From NCBI GenBank assembly GCA_949285905.1, contig CASDZV010000015.1, positions 1-64,000 on the forward strand: a stretch of 64,000 nucleotides of DNA, given 5' to 3'. Every line of letters starts with the position of its first letter. The stretch's first letter is position 1. Position numbers and translations under genes: made by a program. Under the pieces are notes generated by a model that saw nothing but the letters and a program-made list of their open reading frames with translations, was not told the DNA's origin and made no database searches. This document shows, piece by piece, positions 56,949 through 64,000 of this stretch. The DNA comes from an uncultured Spirochaetales bacterium. Its GTDB lineage: Bacteria; Spirochaetota; Spirochaetia; Sphaerochaetales; Sphaerochaetaceae.

Positions 56949-57420
56949 TATCATCGCGCTTCTCAATGAGAAAGGCATAGGATTCTTTTCTGAGAAGCAT
57001 ATAGCAGTATATTCAATCAAGGAGATGGAAGAAGCAGGAGTCGCACATGCTGAACGCATTGCCAAGAACCTCTTTCTCCGCGACGACAAGAAGCGTTCAT
57101 ATTATCTTGTATCCATCCGGAACGACAGGACCGCTGATCTGAAAAGACTCAGAGCGATGCTCTCATCACGTCCTCTGTCCTTCGCATCGGAGAGCGACCT
57201 TGAGTCCATTCTATCACTGGGTAAGGGAGAGGTTACTCCTTTCGCGCTTCTCAATGATGACGAGCACAAGACAGTCTTTGTTCTGGATTCATTCTTTATT
57301 GATGGAACAATAGGCATTCATCCAAATGATAACCGGGAGACTGTTTTTCTCCCGGCCCGCGAGCTTCTCTCAATACTTGAAGAGAATGGCATATCAGTAA
57401 CTGTCCTTGATTTCGGCTGA
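56932..57420 (+). CDS. YbaK/ProX-type prolyl-tRNA editing protein
   Basis: Trans-editing deacylase fold (YbaK/EbsC superfamily). The 162-residue product includes IAVYSIKEMEEAG, RIAKNLFLRDDKKRSYYLVSI, and LGKGEVTPFALLNDDEHKTVFVLD. In ProX (PrdX) family members the equivalent region hydrolyses Ala-tRNAPro. The GTG at 56932 is chosen because AGGAG (56922-56926) is 5 nt upstream; it lies inside the end of tgt. It converges on the ferredoxin-like gene with a 1-nt gap and no visible terminator. Confidence 0.85.
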   Translation: MKDRDDIIALLNEKGIGFFSEKHIAVYSIKEMEEAGVAHAERIAKNLFLRDDKKRSYYLVSIRNDRTADLKRLRAMLSSRPLSFASESDLESILSLGKGEVTPFALLNDDEHKTVFVLDSFFIDGTIGIHPNDNRETVFLPARELLSILEENGISVTVLDFG

Positions 57421-57421
57421 T

Positions 57422-58039
57422 TCAGATTCTCTCAAGCTTGTCACCCTCTGCATGGCACATCGGGCAGCGCTCCTCATCGTCTTTTCCTAGATCAAACTCT
57501 GAAAAGCATACAGAGCAGCGATAGTGTCCCTCTTCTGTCACTTTGTCATTCGGTTTAATCCGGTAAAGGATTTCCTCAGCTTCCTTTACAGGGAATGCAG
57601 CTGTAGGCCTCTCATTTATAAATTCCCTGACAAGGGAGAGCGAGTTACTGCTCTGAGGCAGCATGTAGCCACATTCTCTCATCAGATCCTCTGCAACAAG
57701 ACGTGATGAACGGGCAAGCGCCTTCATAATCTTTTTAAGCGTTGCAGATTCTGTCTTTCCTGCTATTTCAAGAGCTTCTCTCTCTTCGTCAGCCTTGTTC
57801 TTTGCAAGACGCTCAATTGCAGCAGTGACACGCTCAGCCTTCTTCTGCTGCGGAGGATACTCAAACGGCACCATGCTGATAGCACCGGAGGGACAAGCTT
57901 CACTGCATGTCCCACAGCCAATGCATTTATCTGTATCGATGATGCTGTTCTCTGTATCAGTTGCACCAGTAGGGCAGACATAGAGGCAGAGACAATCCTT
58001 TGTACATAATCTGAGATTTCTTACAGCGTACTTCTTCAT
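57422..58039 (-). CDS. Ferredoxin with C-terminal rubredoxin-like zinc/iron ribbon
   Basis: 205 aa. The N-terminal part (about residues 12-55) binds two 4Fe-4S clusters: an unusual first set CTKDCLCLYVCP (C-x3-C-x-C-x3-C) and a normal CIGCGTCSEACP. A helical linker (about 60-165) follows; then a CSVC...CPMC rubredoxin-like ribbon ends LERI. It lies 1 nt after the two-rubredoxin gene and probably functions with it as an electron relay, perhaps in oxygen or peroxide defence. Exact role is unknown. Confidence 0.8.
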   Translation of the reverse strand: MKKYAVRNLRLCTKDCLCLYVCPTGATDTENSIIDTDKCIGCGTCSEACPSGAISMVPFEYPPQQKKAERVTAAIERLAKNKADEEREALEIAGKTESATLKKIMKALARSSRLVAEDLMRECGYMLPQSSNSLSLVREFINERPTAAFPVKEAEEILYRIKPNDKVTEEGHYRCSVCFSEFDLGKDDEERCPMCHAEGDKLERI

Positions 58040-58040
58040 A

Positions 58041-58670
58041 TCAGCCTCCTATTCTCTCGAACTTCCAGTCAGGTACTTTGCATACAGGGCAGATGGATGG
58101 GGGATTGTCTCCGATATAAATGAAACCGCAGACAGAACATACCCAGATATCTGTATTCTCAAGAAGTCTGTCACCTTCCTTTGCATAACGGTCAAGGATT
58201 GCAGCAGCCATCTTCGTGACCTTCTCGCCCCAGACAGTAACTCTCAGAGTACCTCTGTCAGAGACTGCTTCCGCCCGCTCTCTCACAAAAGGATATAAAT
58301 CTGATAGATCTGAAGAGAGCAGAGAAGAAAGAGATTCTGCACAAGCCTCCACAACAGGAGGTGAGATTCTGGAGAAATACTCTGCAAGAATTGTAAAGAG
58401 TTCCCGCTCACGCTCCTTGTACTGCTTTTCAGCACCTCTGGCGAGATTTGAGAAAATAGCGGAGACAACACCATATGGCAGTTTCTCCATATTCTCCTCA
58501 GCATATTCAATCCCAGCTTTTCTTTCAGGTTCCTCTCTGTCTTCTTCAGCAAAGAGCGATTTCGGTGCTTTGCACATCGGACATGTCCAATCTTCTGGAA
58601 GACTGTCAAACGGAATGCCTTCTGTTTCTTCGTCGTAGACATAGCCACAAACTGAGCAGATGTACTTCAT
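58041..58670 (-). CDS. Protein with N- and C-terminal rubredoxin domains and helical middle (rubrerythrin-like, no diiron site seen)
   Basis: 209 aa. The first rubredoxin (residues 1-45) has [14 protein letters not shown] and [13 protein letters not shown]; the second (about 170-207) has [10 protein letters not shown] and [13 protein letters not shown]. The helical middle resembles the rubrerythrin context but no E-x2-H diiron pairs are visible, so it is probably not a working peroxidase. Its C-terminal ribbon resembles that of the neighbouring ferredoxin. AGGGAGG ribosome site. Start of a two-gene operon. Confidence 0.8.
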   Translation of the reverse strand: MKYICSVCGYVYDEETEGIPFDSLPEDWTCPMCKAPKSLFAEEDREEPERKAGIEYAEENMEKLPYGVVSAIFSNLARGAEKQYKERERELFTILAEYFSRISPPVVEACAESLSSLLSSDLSDLYPFVRERAEAVSDRGTLRVTVWGEKVTKMAAAILDRYAKEGDRLLENTDIWVCSVCGFIYIGDNPPSICPVCKVPDWKFERIGG

Positions 58671-58740
58671 TGCATCCTCCCTTAGTTTTTCTTAAAGTCT
58701 ATCACAGGAAATATAAGCTGGGGAAAATAGTCATAATAAT

Positions 58741-58764
58741 GCCCCTCCAGATTGCTGAAGGGGC
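58741..58764 (-). terminator. Terminator of greA
   Basis: On the minus strand, GCCCCTTCAG and CTGGAGGGGC form a 10-bp stem with one mismatch and a 4-nt loop, then ATTATTATG. It lies 9 nt after the greA stop. The stem is strong but the T-tract is poor. Confidence 0.65.
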
Positions 58765-58772
58765 GTATTCTG

Positions 58773-61505
58773 TCAGAACTCTACAGGTTCGACTGAGATG
58801 ATACTGAAGTCATATTCACGTTCATTGATAACGAACTTCACATCATCTCCGGCTTTATGGTTGACAAGATGCTGTCCAAGAGGCGCATTGAAATCAATAA
58901 TGCCTTTTTCCGGTTCAGATTCCCATCTGCCCATGAATGTATAGACGATATCGCTTTCTGCGATATTGTCATGAAGGGTGACTCTTGTTCCGAACCCAAT
59001 AAGACCAGGAAGCACATCCTGAGGAGACATCACGCGCACAGTCGCAAGATCATTATTGAGCTCGCCGATACGGCGTTCAAGCTCCCTCTTGTGTTCCTTA
59101 GCATACTGGTATTCACTGTTCTCCCTGAGGTCCCCAAGTTCGCGTGCGAAGTTGATTTCCTTGAGAATCTCCGGCATCTGAACAGTGTTGATATCCTTGA
59201 GCTCTTCCTTCTTCCTGTCATAGCTTCTCTGCGTGCAAAGAAATCCTGATACAACTTTAGGAGCCGCTGGCTTAGGTGCTTCTTTCTTTGCTTCGTTGAA
59301 ATCAAAATCAGGGAAACGATTGAGTATCTCATTCCTGTATTTTGTCTTCTCCTCAGTCTCCAGACCTTCATTGAAGAGAATAAGCGGTCTCATCTCATCA
59401 ATAAGTTCTCTTGAAGCTTTGCTGATGAATTTGTCGATTGCCCTGTCATCAACAAGATTCTTTCTCAGAACTTTCACATTCTTCTTCGTCTCAGCTGTGC
59501 TCTGGGCTTTTGTCACATGGGAAAGAGCAAGGAGTTTTGTGCGGAAGATCTGATCCTCAGTGACTTCAGCCTTCTTCATATCCTGCTCAGAAAGATTCGC
59601 TTCACATGAGAAGAATATAAATGATGGGATACAGTCTCTGAATGACTCGACAGAGCGTTTGATAAGTGCATAGTAATCTGCGCCCTTATTGAGTCTTCTG
59701 AGCTTGTTCGGAATGTATGAGCTGATATAAATCGGGAAGATTGATACAAGCGTTGCAGGCGCTGTGGGTTTATCGGCATCGATGAGATGATCGACGAATT
59801 CCTTTTTCAGCGTGGTGTTATCAAGAGAGGCGAACACATCCTTCTTCTCGCTTTCATCAAGCTCATGATAGAGGCTCTCAAATGAGACATCAAAAGTTAC
59901 TGGCACCTCTTTCTCAGAAAGATAATCGAGAATGAGGACAGATGCTATGCGCTCAGAAACTGCAGTCTTCTCAGAGGCAAGCTGATCCTGGAAATATGAA
60001 ACCATCTCCATGAATGCATCCGAAGTCTTCTCAATACGCGGATTCTGCAATGCGTTGAGTACGGCCTCTGCCTTTCCGTAGAAAGATATCTCGTTACGGA
60101 AGACATAGAGCTGCTTCTCTTCCGGAGTGGAAGGATAAGCTGTCAGCTGATACGTATCGGTTGCGCCAGGGATGATACGGATGTAGCTGTTCTCCTTCAG
60201 TTCAGCTTTGATTCTCTCGACAATATCCTTCCATTCGGAATCTGTAAGTACAGACGGAACCACATCGTTCTTCATCTCTTTCAGTGTTTCCTTATTGTCC
60301 TGTGCAGAGTAAAGGAGTGTGTGAACAAGCCACTCGACACCACCTTCCCCGAGAATCTTCGCTTTGATCTTAGGCGCAGGAACACCTTTCTTTATTACTC
60401 TGATATTCTGCTTCGACAGCGGTGTGAGTGCGTCGAACGCGCTTTCAAGCTTGATTTCCTGTGTGTCTGATGCGCTGTAGCGTACAGTGACAACACGCTT
60501 TGCAACAGCAATGATGAGGCCGACACGCCTGGTTGCCTTCTGCAGGACATATGTACTGACAGAGAAGGCTATGTCGCGCTCAAATTCATCAAGTACCTTT
60601 ACAGGATCTTTCGCCTGCAGAATATTGTGGTGCTTGAGACATTCGTCCAGGCGCTGTGAAGTCTTGTACTTCAGAGAGAGTGCAGTGACAAGCGCATTCC
60701 TTGTCTCTGCATCTTCCGGAGCAATCAAAAGCATGCGGCGGCCGATTTCAATTGTATTCTCAATATTCCTTCTATACTCACTTGATGTTTCAGCATAAAG
60801 TTTTCTCTCTTCAAGAAGCGCACTGAGAAGCATTCTGTAAAGCTCAAGGCCGAGCTGGGGATTTCTCTCAGTCTCCTTCTCGACAAATGATGAGTAGAAC
60901 GGATAAGCGCTGCGGCCATTTCTGAGGAGTTTCTGGAAAATCTCCTTGATGTGCTGCTCATCATCTGTCTTCTGCAGGCGGAGAATAGCCCGCTGATAAT
61001 AATTCATTGCTTTCTGCTTGTCGCCGAGAGCCTCAAAATGATCGGCTACAATTATGATTATCTCGCGGTCAGTACTGTCTGCCTTGACAAGGCGTTCATA
61101 ATAATCCCATTTCTTCTCTTCTTCTCCCTGAGTGTCAGCAACATCACCAAGAACACGAAGCGCCTTTGAAGACTCCCCGGAGGAGAGGATGAGGGCTCCG
61201 ATGTATTTGACGACATCCCAGTTGCCTGCCTCATAGAAGGAAAGAAGGAGATTGTTCATTCTCATGCTGTACTCGTGCGGACGGAGAAGCATTCCAATGC
61301 GAGCAGCGACATAGCTTATTACAAGCGAATCCTCCGCGCTCTCAAGTTCTTTCTTCGCTTCATCCCTTACATCCATCAGCTTCTCTTCATCACCAACCTG
61401 AGAGAGTTTCTTATCTATATTCTCAAAAGCAGATACCTTATAAGCAGCTGCAGGGTTCTTCCCGAGATTCTTCTCATCGCTGAGCAGTTCTTTGAAGTCT
61501 ATCAT
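58773..61505 (-). CDS. greA: Giant GreA-type transcript cleavage factor (spirochete form)
   Basis: 910 aa. The C-terminal 158 residues (753-910) are a full GreA: coiled-coil with the acidic tip GDLRENSEY, then the C-terminal FKBP-like domain with PLGQHLVNHKAGDDV. The first 750 residues are helical and TPR-like (early part: ADHFEALGDKQKAMNYYQRAI) and have no domain I can name. Large GreA fusions of about 900 aa are known in Borrelia and other spirochetes. It has its own promoter and a hairpin leader (61550-61574), and AAGGAG before the ATG. Confidence 0.93.
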   Translation of the reverse strand: MIDFKELLSDEKNLGKNPAAAYKVSAFENIDKKLSQVGDEEKLMDVRDEAKKELESAEDSLVISYVAARIGMLLRPHEYSMRMNNLLLSFYEAGNWDVVKYIGALILSSGESSKALRVLGDVADTQGEEEKKWDYYERLVKADSTDREIIIIVADHFEALGDKQKAMNYYQRAILRLQKTDDEQHIKEIFQKLLRNGRSAYPFYSSFVEKETERNPQLGLELYRMLLSALLEERKLYAETSSEYRRNIENTIEIGRRMLLIAPEDAETRNALVTALSLKYKTSQRLDECLKHHNILQAKDPVKVLDEFERDIAFSVSTYVLQKATRRVGLIIAVAKRVVTVRYSASDTQEIKLESAFDALTPLSKQNIRVIKKGVPAPKIKAKILGEGGVEWLVHTLLYSAQDNKETLKEMKNDVVPSVLTDSEWKDIVERIKAELKENSYIRIIPGATDTYQLTAYPSTPEEKQLYVFRNEISFYGKAEAVLNALQNPRIEKTSDAFMEMVSYFQDQLASEKTAVSERIASVLILDYLSEKEVPVTFDVSFESLYHELDESEKKDVFASLDNTTLKKEFVDHLIDADKPTAPATLVSIFPIYISSYIPNKLRRLNKGADYYALIKRSVESFRDCIPSFIFFSCEANLSEQDMKKAEVTEDQIFRTKLLALSHVTKAQSTAETKKNVKVLRKNLVDDRAIDKFISKASRELIDEMRPLILFNEGLETEEKTKYRNEILNRFPDFDFNEAKKEAPKPAAPKVVSGFLCTQRSYDRKKEELKDINTVQMPEILKEINFARELGDLRENSEYQYAKEHKRELERRIGELNNDLATVRVMSPQDVLPGLIGFGTRVTLHDNIAESDIVYTFMGRWESEPEKGIIDFNAPLGQHLVNHKAGDDVKFVINEREYDFSIISVEPVEF

Positions 61506-61540
61506 TCTCTTTCTCCTTCGGAATCAGCGTCCAGAGTATA

Positions 61541-61574
61541 AAATAAAAGCCGGGCAGGCATAATCCCTGCTCGG
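61541..61574 (-). terminator. Terminator-like attenuator in the greA leader
   Basis: On the minus strand, CCGAGCAGG and CCTGCCCGG form a 9-bp stem (one G-U pair) with a 7-nt loop, then GCTTTTATTTTAT. It lies about 4 nt downstream of the predicted transcription start and about 45 nt before the greA ATG, so the gene must be transcribed through it. Confidence 0.7.
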
Positions 61575-61584
61575 AAACAATTGA

Positions 61585-61613
61585 AATATACCACATAGCG
61601 ATGCGTTTTGCAA
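61585..61613 (-). promoter_or_regulatory. Promoter of greA
   Basis: Minus strand: TTGCAA (61613-61608), 17-bp spacer, TATATT (61590-61585). The predicted start is near 61578, immediately upstream of the attenuator hairpin. Confidence 0.65.
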
Positions 61614-61633
61614 ATTATTTTCCCTACCGCATT

Positions 61634-61661
61634 TTGCTGATACTCCTTAATATGCTATACT
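61634..61661 (+). promoter_or_regulatory. Promoter of rpe
   Basis: TTGCTG (61634-61639), 16-bp spacer, extended -10 TGCTATACT (hexamer 61656-61661), ending 6 nt before the ATG at 61668. No ribosome site is present, so the mRNA is probably leaderless. Confidence 0.6.
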
Positions 61662-61667
61662 CTGTGC

Positions 61668-62333
61668 ATGAAACAGCGAAGCCTCATGTTCTCACCATCT
61701 ATTCTTGGAGGGGATTTCTCTGCAGCAGGAGAAGAACTCGGTATAATTGCTTCATCTGGTGCTGATTATGCTCATTTCGATGTCATGGATGGCTCGTTCG
61801 TCCCAGAGATAACATTCGGCGCGAAATTCATCGAGGATCTCAGGCCTCTTTCGGATCTTGTTTTCGATGTCCACCTGATGGTAAATCAGCCGGAGCGTCA
61901 TATAGAAAGATTCATAAAAGCCGGTGCTGATATGATCACAGTCCATGCCGAGGCCACGAATCATCTCTGGAGAACGCTCGCTCTCATCAAAGAGAACGGC
62001 AAGGATGCAGGTGTCGCTATTAACCCTGGAACCCCTGTTTCCTTCATAGAACCAGTACTTCCGATTGTTGACAGCGTACTTGTCATGACTGTCAATCCGG
62101 GATGGGGAGGACAGCGCTTCATCGCAAATATGATAGATAAGATATCAGAGCTCAATCAGAGGCGCCAGGACGAGGGATATCCATTCATCATAGGAGCAGA
62201 TGGAGGGGTGGGCAAGAAGAATATCAGGGAACTATATCTCAGCGGCCTTGATCTTGCAGTGATGGGCACATCGTTCTTCAGCGAAGATGACAAGGCAGAG
62301 TATCTGCACATACTTGAGGAGTGTGTGGAGTGA
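61668..62333 (+). CDS. rpe: Ribulose-phosphate 3-epimerase
   Basis: Interconverts ribulose 5-phosphate and xylulose 5-phosphate in the pentose phosphate pathway. The 221-residue TIM barrel has SPSILGGDF, HFDVMDGSFVPEITFG with the metal His/Asp residues, DVHLMV, VMTVNPGWGGQ and ADGGVGKKN. The ATG at 61668 fits the predicted leaderless start; an internal ATG at 61686 is also possible. dtd follows with a 4-nt overlap. Confidence 0.96.
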   Translation: MKQRSLMFSPSILGGDFSAAGEELGIIASSGADYAHFDVMDGSFVPEITFGAKFIEDLRPLSDLVFDVHLMVNQPERHIERFIKAGADMITVHAEATNHLWRTLALIKENGKDAGVAINPGTPVSFIEPVLPIVDSVLVMTVNPGWGGQRFIANMIDKISELNQRRQDEGYPFIIGADGGVGKKNIRELYLSGLDLAVMGTSFFSEDDKAEYLHILEECVE

Positions 62334-62788
62334 AAGCTGTCATCCAGAGAGTCAGAAAAGCATCATGCACAGTTGATGGAGCTGTAACAGGTGAAATCGA
62401 GGAAGGTCTTCTGATTTATTTCGGTGTGGACAGGAATGACGATGAATCCATTCTTCCGCGTTTTCTTGACAAGATAATAAAGCTCAGATGCTTTGAAGAC
62501 AGCAATGAGAAGATGAATCTTTCTGTGATGGACACATCGCGTGCTGTTCTTTTCATCAGCCAGTTCACGCTCTCTGCTGATGTCTATCATGGAAACAGAC
62601 CATCCTTTGATAGTGCAGAAGCTCCAGAGAGAGCAAAGAGATTATATGAGGAGGCCGCATCGTATCTGAAGGCCAAGGGACTGAACGTCCAATGCGGCAT
62701 CTTCGGCGCTCATATGGAAATCAGGTACATCAATGATGGTCCCGTGACTTTCACCCTTGATTCTTCGCTTTTCCCGCAGAAAAGCTGA
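62330..62788 (+). CDS. dtd: D-aminoacyl-tRNA deacylase
   Basis: Removes D-amino acids mischarged to tRNA. The 152-residue product has the start VKAVIQRVRKASCTVDG, the active-site SQFTLSADVYHGNRPSF and the NDGPVTF motif near the C-terminus. Translation starts at a GTG overlapping the rpe stop (GTGA), with GAGGAG 9 nt upstream. Confidence 0.95.
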   Translation: MKAVIQRVRKASCTVDGAVTGEIEEGLLIYFGVDRNDDESILPRFLDKIIKLRCFEDSNEKMNLSVMDTSRAVLFISQFTLSADVYHGNRPSFDSAEAPERAKRLYEEAASYLKAKGLNVQCGIFGAHMEIRYINDGPVTFTLDSSLFPQKS

Positions 62789-62832
62789 CCGGAAAAAGGG
62801 TTTAATGTGTATATATAGTGTGGAGGAATACA

Positions 62833-63885
62833 GTGGCGAAAATAACAGAGAATGAGAACGCTAAAGGAAAACGTGAAGCGCTGGAAGCCGCACGCCTGCA
62901 GATAGACAAGCAGTTCGGGAAAGGCTCACTCATGAAGCTCGGTGATAACAAGGAGACACTTGATGTCGAAGTTATCCCATCAGGTTCCATTCTTCTCGAT
63001 GAGGCACTCGGAGTCGGTGGCTACCCAAAAGGGAGGATTATCGAGATTTATGGTCCAGAGTCATCCGGAAAGACAACACTTGCACTGCATGCAATCGCAG
63101 AAAGCCAGAAGAAAGGAGGAATTGCAGCCTTTATCGATGCAGAGCACGCGCTCGATCCTGGGTATGCCAGAGCACTGGGAGTGAATATTGATGAGCTCTG
63201 GATCTCACAGCCAGACAATGGTGAGCAGGCACTGGAAATAACGGAGTCTCTTGTACGCTCAGGGGCTGTGGATATCATCGTCGTCGATTCAGTCGCAGCG
63301 CTCACGCCACAGGCAGAGATCGAAGGCGATATGGGAGACAGCCATGTAGGACTTCAGGCCCGTCTCATGAGCCAGGCTCTCAGGAAGCTGACAGGCATTC
63401 TTTCAAAGAGCAATACGACAATTATCTTCATCAACCAGATCAGAATGAAAATAGGAGTGATGTTCGGCAACCCTGAGACAACAACAGGTGGTAACGCACT
63501 GAAGTTCTATGCTTCTGTCCGTATGGATGTCAGGCGCATTGAATCAATCGGCAAGAATGCAGATGAAGTTACAGGTAACAGAGTCAGGGTGAAGATCGTG
63601 AAGAACAAGGTTGCTCCTCCTTTCCGCAAATGCGAGCTAGATCTTATGTTCGGCACGGGAATCTCCTATTACGGCTCGCTTCTGGATGCTGCGCTGAAAT
63701 ATAATCTCATTGAGAAATCCGGTGCATGGTATTCCTATAACGGTGAAAAAATCGGGCAGGGCAGGGATAAGACTCTTGAGTATCTCAGCCAGAACAGCGG
63801 ATTTGCCTCTGAGCTGGACACAAAACTTCGTGAAGTCATGTTCCCCAATAAGCACGCAGAGACAGAGCCTGTCCAGGCACAGTGA
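62833..63885 (+). CDS. recA: Recombinase RecA
   Basis: Strand-exchange ATPase for homologous recombination and SOS signalling. The 350-residue product has Walker [31 protein letters not shown], loop L2 [22 protein letters not shown] and the C-terminal domain. The GTG at 62833 is chosen because GGAGG (62822-62826) lies 6 nt upstream. A TATATA (62810-62815) may be its -10 box, but no -35 or LexA-type operator was recognised. Confidence 0.97.
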   Translation: MAKITENENAKGKREALEAARLQIDKQFGKGSLMKLGDNKETLDVEVIPSGSILLDEALGVGGYPKGRIIEIYGPESSGKTTLALHAIAESQKKGGIAAFIDAEHALDPGYARALGVNIDELWISQPDNGEQALEITESLVRSGAVDIIVVDSVAALTPQAEIEGDMGDSHVGLQARLMSQALRKLTGILSKSNTTIIFINQIRMKIGVMFGNPETTTGGNALKFYASVRMDVRRIESIGKNADEVTGNRVRVKIVKNKVAPPFRKCELDLMFGTGISYYGSLLDAALKYNLIEKSGAWYSYNGEKIGQGRDKTLEYLSQNSGFASELDTKLREVMFPNKHAETEPVQAQ

Positions 63886-63914
63886 TTGTGCAATAACAAG
63901 AGGGCAGGTATAAT
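63886..63914 (+). promoter_or_regulatory. Promoter of scpA
   Basis: TTGTGC (63886-63891), 17-bp spacer, perfect TATAAT (63909-63914), ending 8 nt before the ATG at 63923. No ribosome site is visible, again pointing to a leaderless or near-leaderless mRNA. Confidence 0.55.
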
Positions 63915-63922
63915 CGCCACTT

Positions 63923-64000
63923 ATGAGCGAGGAACGCGATAGAATTCTCGATGAGGAGAATAAGCATGAGTATCATGTAGAGGGCTTTGATGGCCCTCTT
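63923..64000 (+). CDS. scpA: Segregation and condensation protein A, N-terminal fragment
   Basis: Only 26 codons are inside the window. They end EYHVEGFDGPL, matching the start of ScpA (the kleisin of the SMC condensin), where F-x-GPLDLLL follows. The rest lies beyond the edge. scpB is usually next. Confidence 0.8.
   Translation, partial: MSEERDRILDEENKHEYHVEGFDGPL

Noticed and set aside
62789-62832. LexA-type SOS operator upstream of recA
   Set aside because: No palindrome matching a known LexA box was seen; only a TATATA -10-like element.

Overview
The window looks like a core-genome stretch of a host-associated or gut-type spirochete (Spirochaetota, Treponema/Sphaerochaeta-like). The grounds are the giant spirochete-style GreA fusion (910 aa), the tamB-bamA-mutS gene order close to the treponemal one, 7TM-HD/PhoH/YbeY clustering, outer-membrane biogenesis genes without visible LPS-synthesis genes, and radical-SAM, rubredoxin and ferredoxin genes typical of anaerobes. 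GC content is intermediate by eye. The assignment is inference; no rRNA gene or tRNA gene is present to fix taxonomy.

Layout. 1-1015: N-terminal part of a Ca2+-type P-type ATPase (minus), cut by the window edge. 1122-11882: a long plus-strand operon (YhcH-like, ispG, uvrA, lptD-like, phoH, pgpH-like, ybeY). 12022-15451: glycolysis block gapA-pgk-tpiA plus secG. 15550-18970: an extended -10 promoter, a highly structured leader RNA, then a flavodoxin-like gene, a SurA-type PPIase, nusB, map and a phosphoribosyltransferase. 19054-19395: decayed remnant of a HTH plus AAA-ATPase (PF09820-like) cassette. 19470-21301 (minus): a lipoprotein and a small beta-barrel protein. 21393-24296: folD, miaB, sirtuin. 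24366-24732: tmRNA (ssrA), followed by a TetR regulator and convergent smpB and a SUMF1-like membrane protein. 27252-33404: lepB, hemW, then yebC-ruvC-ruvA-ruvB-queA. 33394-43812: tmk (minus), tamB, bamA, mutS. 43911-57420: the large translation/RNA operon rimP-nusA-infB-rbfA-truB-ribF-rpsO-pnp, followed by dut, lptF, lptG, tgt and a prolyl-tRNA editing protein. 57422-61505 (minus): ferredoxin/rubredoxin pair and greA. 61668-64000: rpe, dtd, recA and the start of scpA.

Functional themes. Outer-membrane assembly (lptD-like, lptF, lptG, SurA-like, tamB, bamA, lepB) is well represented. Translation and ribosome rescue (ssrA/smpB, the rimP-pnp block, miaB, queA, tgt, truB, dtd, ProX-like editing) and DNA repair (uvrA, ruvABC, mutS, recA) make up most of the rest. 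Genes are tightly packed; 1-, 4-, 8- and 17-26-nt overlaps are common, so translational coupling is probably widespread.

The most interesting signals are regulatory. At least seven genes have a -10-like hexamer only 6-8 nt from the start codon and no Shine-Dalgarno sequence, which predicts leaderless mRNAs. A 130-nt multi-helix leader precedes the flavodoxin-like gene and does not match any riboswitch class I can recall. The greA promoter is followed at once by a terminator-like hairpin. RibF appears to have lost its riboflavin-kinase signature, NusA carries an added C-terminal zinc ribbon, and the tmRNA encodes an unusually long 17-residue tag. I saw no CRISPR array, intact mobile element, prophage or obvious new defence system.
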